Position numbers and translations under genes: made by a program. Below, piece by piece: positions 12,001-21,439 of a stretch of 64,000 nt of DNA. The notes beneath the pieces were generated by a model that had not been told where the DNA came from, did no database searches, and saw only the letters and a list, made by a program, of their open reading frames with translations. Within the stretch, counting starts at the first letter, position 1; each line of letters opens with the position of its first letter. The stretch is from Kryptolebias marmoratus (taxonomy: Eukaryota; Chordata; Actinopteri; Cyprinodontiformes; Rivulidae), in the NCBI RefSeq assembly GCF_001649575.2, contig NC_051449.1, positions 21,093,774-21,157,773 on the forward strand, in the 5' to 3' direction.

Positions 12001-12732
12001 TAGTTCTCCAAACTGAGGCTGTCTGCAGCAGCTTTTTAACTATTCATAACTTCAGAATGGCAGGAATATTCCTTTGAAATCTTGCAGTGTTTGTTTCAAG
12101 CACAGGTGTTAAACTCCGTTCCTCGGAGGCCGCTCTCCTGCATGTTTTAGTGTTCTTGCTTTAAAACACCTTGTTTATATGGATGACTTGTTGCCGTGCT
12201 TCTGGAGAACTTGATGATTTGGTGAGGAGGTGATTAAATCATTTGAATCAGGTGTGTTGGAGCAGAAAAACCTGAAACTCCCAGGAGAGCGGCCCTTGAG
12301 GCCTGGAGTCTGACACCGTTTAGTTTGTTTGTGTTTCCGATGAAGCGTACATTCAAAGCCCAGACATGCCTGCTGCCTCCGTTCCCGTGCTGTACCATGT
12401 TTGACCCGAGCTGTGTTCCTCAGGACCTGGTGAAAAGCCATCTGATGTACGCGGTGCGCGAAGAGGTGGAGGTCTTAAAGGAGCAGATCAAGGAGCTGTT
12501 CGAGAGGAACTCTGTGCTGGAGCGGGAGAACGCCGTGCTGAAGTCCCTGGCCAACAACGAGCAGCTGTCTCAGTTGTCCTCGCAGACGGTGGCCGCTGCG
12601 TCCGGCGCCGCGCCGCTGCCGCAGCCGCAGGGACCCGGCCACCCTCAGCTCCAGCCGCACCCCCCCAAACCCCAGCAGCTCCAGACCCCTCAGGCCGACG
12701 GCGGACAGCAACCCAACGTCACCTCGGCTTGA
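3047..12732 (+). CDS. tsc22d2: TSC22 domain family protein 2, C-terminal exons (5' partial)
   Basis: TSC22-domain proteins are leucine-zipper regulators that form homo- or heterodimers and act in the nucleus and cytoplasm. Three coding exons are visible: 3047-3121, 10974-11025 and 12424-12732 (TGA). All have AG/GT borders (donors GTACAG and GTGAGT) and compatible phases: AG plus T makes Ser across the first junction, and the second junction is phase 0. The short middle exon encodes the TSC-box entry [14 protein letters not shown]. The last exon begins [20 protein letters not shown], continues into a leucine zipper with heptad leucines ([20 protein letters not shown]), and ends in a Pro/Gln-rich tail. 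From family knowledge, the zipper variant and the end QQPNVTSA fit paralogue TSC22D2 better than D1, D3 or D4. The exon at 3047 (containing [13 protein letters not shown]) is supported by phase and splice sites only. The long N-terminal exon is outside the window, so the protein is partial. Confidence 0.88.
4171..4690. repeat. hAT-like non-autonomous element (left end seen)
   Basis: The sequence begins CAGGGGTCTGCGACCTTTAC and continues AGGCACAAATATGCTTGAAG, then CTTTATATAAAGATAACTCA. This is the layout I know from non-autonomous hAT-type repeats of vertebrates, whose ends start CAGGGGTC and mention 'gcaacc'. The right end is not clear to me and the end given is approximate. No transposase is present. 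Confidence 0.45.
5850..6470 (+). mobile_element. Penelope-like retroelement 3' end (GIY-YIG region remnant), gap inside
   Basis: Bases 5938-6049 translate to a segment containing [16 protein letters not shown] and VHILDR, the zinc-knuckle-like and C-terminal part of the GIY-YIG endonuclease region seen in Penelope-like elements. The reading then runs into an N gap (6050-6266). After the gap, the sequence CTGAATTGAGAAAGCTCCTC...AGAAGCAAAACGTCTTCAGC...GGCCTGGATGACTGAGAATC is the 3' tail that accompanies this element in fish. A second tail without the coding part is at 49945-50065. The assignment to Penelope-like elements is from memory of the family. Confidence 0.6.
6050..6266. other. Assembly gap (217 Ns)
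   Basis: Run of N inside the retroelement. Any open frame crossing it is an artefact. Confidence 0.99.
7290..7690 (+). promoter_or_regulatory. CpG-rich block with a strong splice donor: possible internal tsc22d2 promoter and first exon
   Basis: The block is clearly richer in G+C and CpG than its surroundings (for example CGCCTCGGACGCATCAGGTG and GCCGCCCGCCGGGAGTGG). It ends in GGTGGCAGA/GTAAGTC, an excellent donor at 7680. TSC22 genes are known to make short isoforms from internal promoters upstream of the TSC box, so this fits an alternative first exon joining 10974. The frame compatible with the next exon holds no ATG, so such an exon would be non-coding or use another start. This is inference; no transcript evidence is available here. 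Confidence 0.4.
8690..9210 (-). mobile_element. Tc1/mariner-like transposon relic
   Basis: Reading the - strand gives the typical Tc1 sequence around the 'GGxGGSIMLW' motif: the + strand shows CACAGCATGATGCTGCCACC, the complement of the conserved GGTGGCAGCATCATGCTGTG. Stops and frameshifts interrupt every frame. Ends are not resolved. Confidence 0.5.
9219..9258. repeat. C-tract and (CA)n microsatellite
   Basis: A run of ten C is followed by about 18 CA units. It lies at the edge of the Tc1 relic. Confidence 0.9.
9520..9655 (+). repeat. Fragment of teleost SINE/LINE-tail repeat
   Basis: Contains CACACCTAAGGACAATTTAG and TTTTGGGGCTGTGGGAGGAAAC, matching the middle of the more complete copy at 37867-38215. 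Confidence 0.6.
10440..10545 (+). repeat. 3' fragment of the same SINE-like family, opposite orientation
   Basis: TGCGACCCTAAACAGGATGA followed by GTGCTTATAGAAAATGGATG is a diverged complement of the start of the 37867 copy (CCATCCATTTTCTTTACCCG). Low divergence in the last 40 bases makes the match convincing. Confidence 0.5.
11115..12076. repeat. Foldback MITE-like element, copy B (best-defined ends)
   Basis: It fills most of tsc22d2 intron 2. The left end TTAAAGGAATCTCCTGGCCA mirrors the right end TGGCAGGAATATTCCTTTGAA. Inside, CCTCAGTTTGGAGAAAT near 11210 and its complement CTCCAAACTGAGGC near 12010 define the arms. The shared GTGCTACAGCTAGCT core is also mirrored. No open reading frame is present. 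Confidence 0.75.
12103..12318. repeat. Short hairpin MITE, about 215 bp (copy 1)
   Basis: Inverted ends: CTCGGAGGCCGCTCTCCTGC on the left and CCAGGAGAGCGGCCCTTGAG on the right, with the internal sequence AATCAGGTGTGTTGGAGCAG. It is the same family as 52850-53066, a very common teleost palindromic repeat. It ends about 105 bp before the last tsc22d2 exon. Confidence 0.75.
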
Positions 12733-12857
12733 AGCTTCGCACGGGACAGAAACAGAAGAGCATCTTCTTGTACAACTCGTCATTATTAGTGTATGTGAAA
12801 TTAAAAAGAAGAAAAAAAGAACTTTGTCCTTAGCCACCAGCTTGACCACAGAGTACA

Positions 12858-12897
<40 letters not shown>
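12858..12897. repeat. (GT)n(GA)n compound microsatellite
   Basis: About 11 GT units are followed by about 9 GA units in the tsc22d2 3'UTR. Confidence 0.95.
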
Positions 12898-13671
12898 CTG
12901 TGAACAGGTGTTGGAATGTATGTATGCATCTGTACCGTGGGCCTTTCCAGTGTTAATGCAATCATTGAGAGCAACAGAGGAAGTGTGGGGGGGTGAGGGA
13001 GCCTCTGTTTGATCTTTAGTTGACGCCATCTAGTCTAAACTAAACCCGAGACCTCACAATCTGACCCGAGACCTGCTGAGACGGGGGCTGTGTAAGGGAC
13101 AGACAGAGATGTGATTGTTGAGAAAAGCGACTATTATTATTATTTTTTATTTTTTATTAAAGACATGGCGTGGGTAGATGGGTATTTTTAGCCTGGTTGT
13201 TTCATGTTGTGACACGAGAAATGGGAGAGTTTTGTTTGTTTATTTTGTCGGAGCGCCACACCGCTGCCGTTACTTTCACATCAACTCTAGCATCATCTGT
13301 CCTTTTTTTTTTTTTTTTGAGTTCTACTGTTATGAGTGTTTTATTTATTACAGGGCTGCTACTTTCACAAATGAACAATTTCTGCTAAACCGCGGCCCGT
13401 TGACTTCGATTACTTTTTCTCCTTTTTTTTTTTTTTTCTTTTACAGTGTTTTAACAGATCGGCCAAACTTCCCAGGCGTCACGCTGTGAAATAAAACGTA
13501 GGCAAAAAAAAAAAAATCTGACAAATGTTTAACACTAACGCCGATATTACGCTGCGATTGCCAATTCATCAGCTTGAGCCCGATTGAATGTAAATTTTTG
13601 TACAGTATAAAGTATTACAAGCCTTGACGGGCGACATCAGATGTTTATAAAAGCCAGCAGAGAGGACGGGG

Positions 13672-13712
13672 NNNNNNNNNNNNNNNNNNNNNNNNNNNNN
13701 NNNNNNNNNNNN
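13672..13712. other. Assembly gap (41 Ns) beside a poly-G run
   Basis: The Ns are followed by about 17 G. The gap was probably caused by the homopolymer. Confidence 0.99.
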
Positions 13713-14452
13713 GGGGGGGGGGGGGGGGGCGGTTTTGTTGAAGAAAAGTCAATTAGTTGATCTTAAAGCGAATTAGTATTACCATACCCTCCTTGCATTT
13801 TTTTTTTTCTTTTCCTCTTCCATTGGTTTTTCCAGTGGTGAGTGGGAGGGAGGGGGGGGGCGTGAAGCTGTGAAATCATCCAACATACAACGTACGTCAA
13901 CCAAAGATGCAAAGCTGTGTAAATTGATTATTTTTGAAATGCACACATGTCATTTTTTTTTTTTTTAATGTTACTTCCTCCTTCACGAGAGATTTTTTTT
14001 TTTGTTTGTTTTTTGTTGCTGTTCGGCATGTTCTGCATGATCTGTAATCTTCAAAACCACTTTCTTACCTCATTTTTATTCAGCACTCTTATTGTAAGAT
14101 AGTCTGTGAACAGTGTAAATGGGAGGGGAGGGGAGGGAGGAGGGGGGAGGACCGGGGCTTGTTGTCGCTGAACAGCGAGTTGAAAATAAACCTAGTGTTC
14201 CCGACACTAGTGGCAGAAAAAAAGAAAAATGAAGTGAGCCATGTTTTGTTCATTTAAATGGTGGGTTTTTTTTTTTTGTTTGTTTTTTTTTTTGTTTCAT
14301 ATGCCAATAGTTTTTTGTTACTTTGCAAATTTTAATGTATTTAAATAAAAGCAATATTCAGATTCCAAAGAGGCCTCTCTTTAAGCTTCTGCCAACCAGG
14401 TTGGGTGTAGGAACGGGTCGACCCGAGGGAGCCGAAACGCCTGGAGAATGAC

Positions 14453-16013
14453 GGGTTGCGAAAGTATTCACCCCCTTGAACTTTTCAACCCTTTTGCCAC
14501 TTTCCAGGCTTCAAACATAAAGATCTAAAACTTTTACTACTTTGTGAAGAATCAACAACAAGTGGGACACAATCGTGAGGTGGAACGAAATTTAATGGAT
14601 ATTTTAAACTTTTTTTAACACGTAAAAAAACTGCTAAGTGGGCCGTGCAATATTAACCGGCCCCTTTACTTTCAGTGCAGCAAACTCACTCCAGAAGTTC
14701 AGTGAGGATCTCTGAATGATCCAGTGTTGTCCTGAATGACTGAGGATGATAAATAGGATCCACCTGAGTGTAATCAAGTCCCCGTATAAATGCACCTGCT
14801 CTGTGATAGTCTCAGGGTTGGGTTTAAAGTGCAGAGAGCATGATGAAGACCAAGGAACACACCAGGCAGGTCCAAAATACTGCTGTGGAGAAGTTTAAAG
14901 CCGAATTTGGATACTAAAAAAATTCCCGAGCTTTAAATACCTCAAGGAGCACTGTGCAAGCCATCATATTGAAATGGAAGGAGTATCAGACCACTGCAAG
15001 TCTACCAAGACCCCTCCGTCCATCTAAACTTTCATCTTGAACAAGGAGAAGACTGATCAGAGATGCAGCCAAGAGGCCCATGATCACTCTGGATGAACTG
15101 CAGAGATCTACAGCTGAGTGGGAGAGTCTGTCCGTAGGACAACAATCATTCGCACACTGCACAAATCTGGCCTTTATGGAAGAGTGGCAAGAAGAAAGCC
15201 ATTTCTCGTTTAAAGTTTGCCACAAGCCGCCTGGGAGACGCACCAAACATGTGGAAGAAGGTGCTCTGGTCAGATGAAACCAAAAAAATCAAATTTTCTG
15301 GCCACAATGCAAAACGATATGTTTGGCGTAAAAGCAACACAGCTCATCACCCCGAACACGCCACCCCCCGCTGTCAAACACGGAGGTGGCAGCATCATGG
15401 TTTGGGCCTGCTTTTCTTCAGCAGGGACAGGGAAGATGGATGTAGCCAAATACCAAATACAGGACCATTCTGGAAGAAAACCTGTTGGAGTCTGCAGAAG
15501 ACCTGAGACTGGGACGGAGATTAATCTTCCAACAAGACAATGATCCGAAACATGGAATGGTTCACGAATAAACGTATCCAGGTGTTAGATCGGCCAAGTC
15601 AAAGTCCAGACCTGAATCCAGTCGAGAATCTATGGAAAAAGAGCTGAAAACTGCTGTTCACAAGCGCTCTCCATCCAACCTTGCTGAGCTCGAGCTGATT
15701 TGCAAGGAAGAATGGGCCAGAATTTCAGTCTCTCGATGCGCAAAACTGATAGAGACATAGGCTCCCCGAGCGACTTGCAGCTGTGATCGCAGCAAAGAGT
15801 GGCGCTTCGAAGTATTAACACAAGGGCACGGCCCACTTTGCAGTTTATTTGTTAAAAGTTTAAAATATCCATTAAATTTCACTCCACCTCACGATTGTGT
15901 CCCACTTGTTGTTGAATCTTCACAAAATAATCCAAATTTTATTTCTTTATATTTGAAGCCTGAAAAGCTGCAAAAGGGTTGAAAAGTTCAAGGGGGCCGA
16001 ATACTTTTATCTT
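14453..16013 (+). mobile_element. Full-length but dead Tc1-like transposon
   Basis: Terminal inverted repeats of roughly 150 bp are visible. The left has GCGAAAGTATTCACCCCCTT, CAAGTGGGACACAATCGTGA and TTTAATGGATATTTTAAAC. The right has the complements TTTAAAATATCCATTAAATT, TCACGATTGTGTCCCACTTG and GAATACTTTTA. Between them lies a transposase relic on the + strand. LWSDETKKIKF (near 15264) carries the second catalytic aspartate of the DDE triad, and [19 protein letters not shown] (near 15376) is in a different frame, so at least one frameshift separates them. The element sits about 100 bp past the tsc22d2 poly(A) signal. It is inactive as it stands. Confidence 0.85.
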
Positions 16014-16189
16014 CCCAGCATCTCTTTGAGATTTATTGAACAAGATGTATTGCTTATAATAAATCTACACTAAACACTTTGAATTAAGCTAAATGGAGGG
16101 GGGGGGATTGTTAAGAATTATTTTTAAATAAGTTAAGTGGCGAGTGCGTATCTGTATTTAAGCCCCATAATTAAATTGCTCACAAACAG

Positions 16190-16810
16190 ATCAGATTTAG
16201 GTGTGCTGTTCTGAAACCAACCCCACTTGGTAGTCAGGGCTACCGCCAAGCAAGAGGCATCATGAAGACCAAGGAACTCTCCATACAGAGCAGGGTTGAA
16301 TTATAAAATAAACATCTTAAACCCTGCACATCCCACAGAGCTCCATTAGTTATTGTGCAAAGCTGCCACCAGAGGGTGGTTCATCAAAATTCAGACCAGA
16401 CAGGGATCAGAATCAAAGAGAACCCTGGTGGAGCTGAGCAGCACGTCTGCAGAGATGGGAGGGTCTGTCCTCAGGAAGCTGCACAGAGATGGGCTTCAGA
16501 AAAATAAGACGTCTGACTCCCCAAACTCAAGTGTCTGAACATCAAGGAGTCTTCCTGAGGTTTGGGTCTGGGATGGAGGACTACCAATGACCTGAAACAC
16601 TCCACTGGTTTAAGAACCAGTTAAATGTCCTGGGTTAGTCCAGCTGAGAATCTGGGGTTTGGTTTAAAGTTTGTTGGACCCAAGCAGCACCATCCAACCT
16701 GAAGGAGCTGCAGCAGTTTGGTCATGAAGAGCAGACAGAAACTCCAGATGTTAGATGGACAAAGATCATGGAGACGGCTGCTGTGGGTCTACAGCCTCGA
16801 CATTAGGGAT
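16190..16810 (+). mobile_element. Deleted Tc1-like fragment
   Basis: It has the Tc1 5' leader phrase CATGAAGACCAAGGAACTC and the downstream block TGGACCCAAGCAGCACCATC...ACTCCAGATGTTAGATGGAC. The same block recurs at 32175-32280 and 47425-47520. Much of the transposase region is missing. This is a recurrent deletion-derivative family in the window. Confidence 0.7.
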
Positions 16811-17039
16811 GTAAAGACTGAATGCAACTGCCTGCACTGTTTCTCTATTTTATACTTATACCAAGCTTTGTGTAAGGTCAAATTAAGTTCATATAAAAAT
16901 ATATCAATTCCAGGTTGTAAAGCAGCAGATCTTTACATCTCAGTCCATCACATCAGATTCAAGTCCCTCCTGTTTCTGTTCTGAGACCTGTTTCCTTCCT
17001 TTACAAGAGCAGGAAATTAGAGAAACTTTTTTTTTTTTT

Positions 17040-17512
17040 TTTATTGGAAGAAATTACAAAAAAAAATCTTTGTGTCGGAAAAAAAAAATGCCGAACGCAC
17101 ATGCATTCCTTGCAAATACATACGTCTTTTCTTAAAAGAAATAGTTTGTTTTTTCAAAAAGTCTTCGTAGTGTTTAACAGCTTTGAGTCCAAAAGAAGAG
17201 AAATTATCTTAAAAGAACAAGGTATCTTCCCGGTACTAAACATCCACAACACACACACACACACCTACACACACACACACACACAAACAAGAAAAAAGTC
17301 GAGTACAATGACATGGACGACGAAGAGGAGGACTCCTTCAGTGACACGTCCCTCAGCTGAGCAGTGCGTCCTGCTCGTCCGTCCCGTGGTGGACTTCGTC
17401 CTGTGATGGCGGCAGATTGGCACAGCCCTCCCCCTCCCCCCCCCATCCATCAGGCGGGCTTTCTCTGTGAGAATCGGAGCTCCTCGGCGTCACCCGCCTC
17501 GCTTCCTGCCGG
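17040..17512 (-). other. fyttd1: fyttd1 3'UTR with poly(A) signal
   Basis: The - strand sequence after the fyttd1 stop runs to AATAAA at 17045-17040, followed at once by a long A run (T on the + strand at 17027-17042). It contains a (CA)n tract at 17248-17284. The coding-like + strand reading around 17299-17361 (EYNDMDDEEEDSFSDTSLS, then stop) lies entirely within this UTR and is judged fortuitous. Confidence 0.65.
17248..17284. repeat. (CA)n microsatellite in fyttd1 3'UTR
   Basis: CA repeats interrupted once by CTAC. Confidence 0.95.
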
Positions 17513-20500
17513 CTAACCCACGGTGACGAATCGGGCGCCTTTACCGCTCTGCGCCGTGGCCGCGCGCCGATCCTTCAGGATGCGAAACCGCTCGTTCAGC
17601 GTCATCGACGTTTGCTGCGGAACAAGTCAAAGAGAGGCGCCCGCATCAAACCAAACCACTGGAATTCAGAAAAACAAACAAACAAACAAACAAACAGAAA
17701 AATAACAAAAAAAACCCAAACAGAAAGCTGAAGGGAGCACGCTCTCACTGGTTTCCCGACACTGTTGATATCGAACTGCAGGGGCACTCCTTTGGGGATT
17801 TTCTTCTCCGCGTTCTCCGCCTTAACGGGGGCGGCGCTGACGGGCGGGGGGTGGAGGGTCCACGCTGTCGGGGGCCTGCGGACGAGTCAATCACAGCAGC
17901 TGTTAGGAGCGGGTCTTTTCAGCACGTCCGGTCTTTCTACAGCCACATCTAGAACCAGGGGCGCGCGGGACGCTTACTCGGGCTGCGTCCGAGCTGACGG
18001 GTTGTCGATTGAAACAGTCAAGATCCCACTGCCTGTCGACGGTGTGCGCCACCTAGTGGACAAACGGAAAAAAGCGTCTCCCGTTTACAAAAACATTCAC
18101 CCCCTTTGGAGGAAACGGAGAAATTCTTGATGGAAACCTGTTTGAGTTTTTCACAAAATGTGTTGCCTTTTTAAAGTGACAGTCATGTTGTGTCATTTAA
18201 AAGATGAAATCCCTTTTAAACTTCATATTATAAGGCAACAAACTAGAATGCAAAGCAGACAAAGTGCATACCCCCTTCCCCCCCAAACCTAAACTCTGAG
18301 AACACTTACTGGCGTGTTTTCACCTGGGGAGTGGAGGGACTTGGCTTCTGCACCTGAGCTTGCACCTGCAAATGACACAGTCAGTGGTTGGGTACCGACA
18401 GCTGAAGCAGCAGGTCGACAGCCTTTCGACAAACACAAGCACCTTGAGTCCTCTGCGGAACAGAAACGTGGCCTGGCGGGCCTCCCTCTGAGTCTGCGGG
18501 ACAGGTGGCAGCGGCCTGCGAGGACAGACAAATTGAAACGGCGTAAGTTTACCGAGTGGTCCCGATTGGGGCGTCTTGAGTTGGGTTTTTTTTTTTTTTG
18601 TTGTTGTTTTGCTAAAGCAGCGCGAGTTTGACCGTGCTCTCACCGCCGTCGCAGCTGGAAGGGTCTCCTGGCCGGCGTTCCGCTCTGGCTTCTCTGTGGA
18701 TCGGGCTGCCGGTACAGACGTTTCTGTACCTCCGGCCTCCGGTACTGAACCTCGGGGCGCTGACTGAAGAGCCTCGTTTTCTGCCTCGGCTTCTGTCCAA
18801 GGGTTCGGAAAACAATTACCTTCAACGCAGCAAACGGAAAGGCTGCCTCCAGGTTTTTCGTCTGGCAGCATTTATGCAGCGACATGCAGGAGTTGAGGGA
18901 TCGCCAGCTCTGCTTTGTAATCACCGATCTCACCAAACGATGTCATCAGAAAATAAAAACAAACCACTATTTTAAAGACCGGACAAGTGAAAGCAATGAG
19001 AAACTGCACACATTTTCTATGCAAACCTGTAAATTCTGAGCACTTACAGAGAATAAGTTAGTGTTGATGCTTTCTTCCTTCTCCTGCTGTTTGTTCTTTT
19101 GCTCTCTACTCACACTGTGACATTGTGGGTGTATTCACCAACAAGCGCTACTGGCATCGACTCAACAAGGTGCCTCATCCGCTACACTCTGTGATTCGGA
19201 AAGAAAACGCAGAGCTTTCCGTTGCGCAATGAAGTTCTGCTTTCGCGGGATGCGAAAGGTCACCTCCAGCAGAAAACCTCCCGCTGTGAAGCAGACGTGT
19301 GAACAGAAACTGAAAAATCCTCAGCAAACTGTCCACACGTCTTCCTCGAAAGACTCCCTCCTTCCTAAGGCTCCGGTGTTCTCCATAAGACGTCAAGAAG
19401 TCGGTTCGCAGTCGGCTCTCAGTCATGTGGTTTCGTGACAATAATTGTGTCGTTCTGTTCTCGTAGCAGCTTCGACCTCCTCTTCTGGACATGCTGGCTG
19501 AACTGTTTCTCACAGGGGTTTGTGCCAAGTATCGTGTGATTGGTCAGAAGTTGTTGTGGGCGTGTTTATGTGGAAAAGCCGGTGAGCTTTGATGGAGACA
19601 TTTTGCTTCTGCTGCTCCTCTGAGAAGCAGCTGTCAGAAAATACAGCCGTCTTTACAACTGTTCCAGAAAAACTTTGAAACTTAAAAAAGATGGCGGAGA
19701 CACAGGCGGCTCTTTATGGCTGTGGTGGCTGAGAGGAAGTAAACCTCGGCCAGGTAGAGTCACCGTCAAATCTGCAAATGCCAAACGTTGTGTCGTTGTG
19801 TACTGTCTCAGTCGGTTTAATAAACATGTCTGGTCAGGGTGAGGGAAGCAAAAATCTGTACAAGGACAGGAGAGTTGAGAAGCCGGCGGGAAAAAACGCT
19901 TCCTGGGAGTTCTGATCAGTGCGTCTCGTGGACGATGAAAGCTGTGTGAGAAAACAGACGGCTGGCAACCACATGACCGTGAATCGACTTCTTGACGTCT
20001 TATGGAGTACGCTGGAGCCTTAAGGAGGGAGTCTTTCGACTTGATTATTGTGGTTACCCATGCACCTGTTTTGTTTGTTTGTATTAAACATTCATCAGAA
20101 CGGTTGAGTTTGATGGGGAAAGGTAAGCACGGAAACAGGAAAAATAAAGAATGGACTGTGAAAACCTGGGAAAGATCAAACCAACACACATCTTCACGGT
20201 GTGCGAGTACCTGGCTGGCTGCGGTTCTGTTCACCATCCCGGCTCGTTTCAGCAGCACAGCTGGCCTCTTGGCTGCCAGCCCCGTGATGACCCCCTGACC
20301 CCTCCGCCGACCCTGCAGAGGAGGAACCCTTCTGTTTCTTAATTTAGCTGCTCCTCCTCGGGGCAGGCCACCTCCTGGTAGGCAGAAACGAACGACTTTA
20401 GACGCACTAATCGCAGTTTCAAGTCAGCTCGTCTTCATGTCCTCGGCACCCACCTCTCTGGGCTGCTCCTGCCGTCCTCGGTGCGCCTCCCCTGCCTTGA

Positions 20501-20844
20501 CTTAGGCGGCCTTTCTTCTTGAACGGTCGGCGGCCCACGCTGGCTTGTTTCCTTCTTAACTGTCTCTCTTTTTTGTTTAAGCGAATGATGTCATCTGTTA
20601 AAGTCAGCAGCACACGGCTAGTTTATGCCAGGGCCCCAGATGGAGACACATTCGTCCGGCTATCCCAACTACTGACCGCATTCAGCCTGTCAATGCTAGC
20701 GACAAGTGGCTAACAACATGAGCTAAGATTGTATTTCAGTAACGTTGTCATTTTCAGAAGAAGAACCTTACCTAAGGACATGTCCACTTTATCGGGAACC
20801 GCTGTCATTTTCTCTCGACCTGCCGTGAAACCACCGTCGTTCAT
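17513..20844 (-). CDS. fyttd1: Forty-two-three domain-containing protein 1 (UAP56-interacting factor, UIF), complete
   Basis: UIF is a nuclear mRNA-export adaptor that binds the helicase UAP56/DDX39B and helps load NXF1. Nine coding exons were read on the - strand: 20844-20772, 20594-20454, 20374-20211, 18792-18644, 18515-18443, 18365-18310, 18052-17978, 17875-17749 and 17614-17513. All have GT-AG borders and matching phases. They give 319 residues, against about 318 in human. Diagnostic segments in order: the UAP56-binding motif DKVDMSLDDIIRLNKKE at the N-terminus, GVITGLAAKRP, REARQATFLFRRGLK, SGILTVSIDNP, KGVPLQFDINSVGK and MTLNERFRILKD, ending ARFVTVG. The first in-frame ATG (20844, A at -3) follows an in-frame TAG. 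A second ATG, 12 codons later at 20808, would give 307 residues. A four-codon uORF (ATGAAATCATGA) overlaps the first start. The arrangement is divergent from cpdp. Confidence 0.97.
19348..20037. repeat. Inverted-repeat pair in fyttd1 intron 3
   Basis: The left arm 19348-19432 (GAAAGACTCCCTCCTTCCTA...CATAAGACGTCAAGAAGTCG...TCATGTGGTT) matches the reverse complement of 19967-20037, with one deletion of about 10 bases and a few mismatches. The 534 bp between the arms is unrelated to anything I recognise. This may be a foldback or defective element, or a pair of opposite insertions. Confidence 0.7.
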
Positions 20845-20898
20845 GATTTCATGTACGACAAACTATCCGAGGCGAGGATAAACGATACAGTAGTTAGC

Positions 20899-21323
20899 GA
20901 TGGAGATGTGACGTTCACGAACGATCCGAATCTTTTGAACGGCTCTTTAACACGAACGAAGGGAGCCAGATCGCAGGCAGTAAAGAACCGTTCATTTTCT
21001 TTGTTTTATTTTTATTTTTTTACTCCTTCTTCTGTTTTCCTCTGCAGATGCGCGCGCGCGCACACACACACACGCGCTCTTCCTTTGCTATTCCATTGAG
21101 AAGAACGGTTAATGGGGCCCATCAGTTGTTTTAATTGTGAACATGCTCTAAGGAGGGGAGGGGCGTTGCTCGCTTGACAAGTCACGTACGTAATGACGTA
21201 TGCTGTGCTACATCACTGTCAGCGCCATGCGACTAAAATCGTTCAAAAGAGCCAGTGTTTTGAACGGCTAAGCACCGGACCTGCAAGATTCGGATCCCTT
21301 TACAGAGCCATAAGTCCCATCTC
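20899..21323. mobile_element. hAT-like MITE next to the fyttd1 start
   Basis: The element is flanked by an imperfect 8 bp duplication, TAGTTAGC (20891-20898) and TAGTTCGC (21324-21331), as expected for hAT elements. The subterminal sequences are inverted: GATCCGAATCTTTTGAACGGCTC on the left (near 20924) and, on the complement of the right end, GGGATCCGAATCTTGC, with GAGATGGGAC at the tip. No transposase is present, and a CG/CA microsatellite lies inside. The element begins 54 bp upstream of the fyttd1 ATG. Confidence 0.65.
21051..21074. repeat. (CG)n(CA)n microsatellite
   Basis: GCGCGCGCGCACACACACAC inside the MITE. The alternating purine-pyrimidine composition is of the type able to form Z-DNA. 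Confidence 0.9.
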
Positions 21324-21426
21324 TAGTTCGCAGCAGCGCTACGCTATAACAGATGGACCGCCTCCGACAGCCTTCTTCTTCAGGGGAGGAGAGCCACAGA
21401 AGTTGGAGCCATACTAGTTACATTAC

Positions 21427-21439
21427 TGCCCCCTGCTGG
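21427..21439 (-). promoter_or_regulatory. CTCF-like binding motif
   Basis: The complement reads CCAGCAGGGGGCA, a full match to the vertebrate CTCF core as I know it. It lies between two divergent genes, where an insulator would make sense. Such motifs also occur inside dispersed repeats, so function is unproven. Confidence 0.45.

Larger units (their letters stand above)
12733..14365 (+). other. tsc22d2: tsc22d2 3'UTR with candidate polyadenylation signals
   Basis: AT-rich, poly-T and poly-G containing sequence follows the TGA. AATAAA hexamers are seen at 13490-13495, 14185-14190 and 14344-14349. The last one is followed within about 100 bp by the first Tc1 inverted repeat, so the transcript probably ends near 14365. 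A GT/GA tract lies at 12858-12897 and an assembly gap at 13672-13712. Long 3'UTRs are usual for this family. Confidence 0.6.

Noticed and set aside
12475..13029. 184-codon frame on the - strand opposite the last tsc22d2 exon
   Set aside because: It is the shadow of a GC-rich real exon and a microsatellite. Its leucine/arginine-rich composition mirrors the sense codons.
17299..17361. Coding-like + strand frame ending EYNDMDDEEEDSFSDTSLS before a TGA
   Set aside because: It lies fully within the fyttd1 3'UTR on the opposite strand, has no credible acceptor (the preceding sequence is purine-rich) and no partner exon.
18320..18871. 183-codon - strand frame spanning fyttd1 exons 4 and 5
   Set aside because: Only its end (REARQATFLFRRGLK) is real coding sequence. 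The rest is exon 4 in the wrong frame and intron, and the spliced model explains both parts better.
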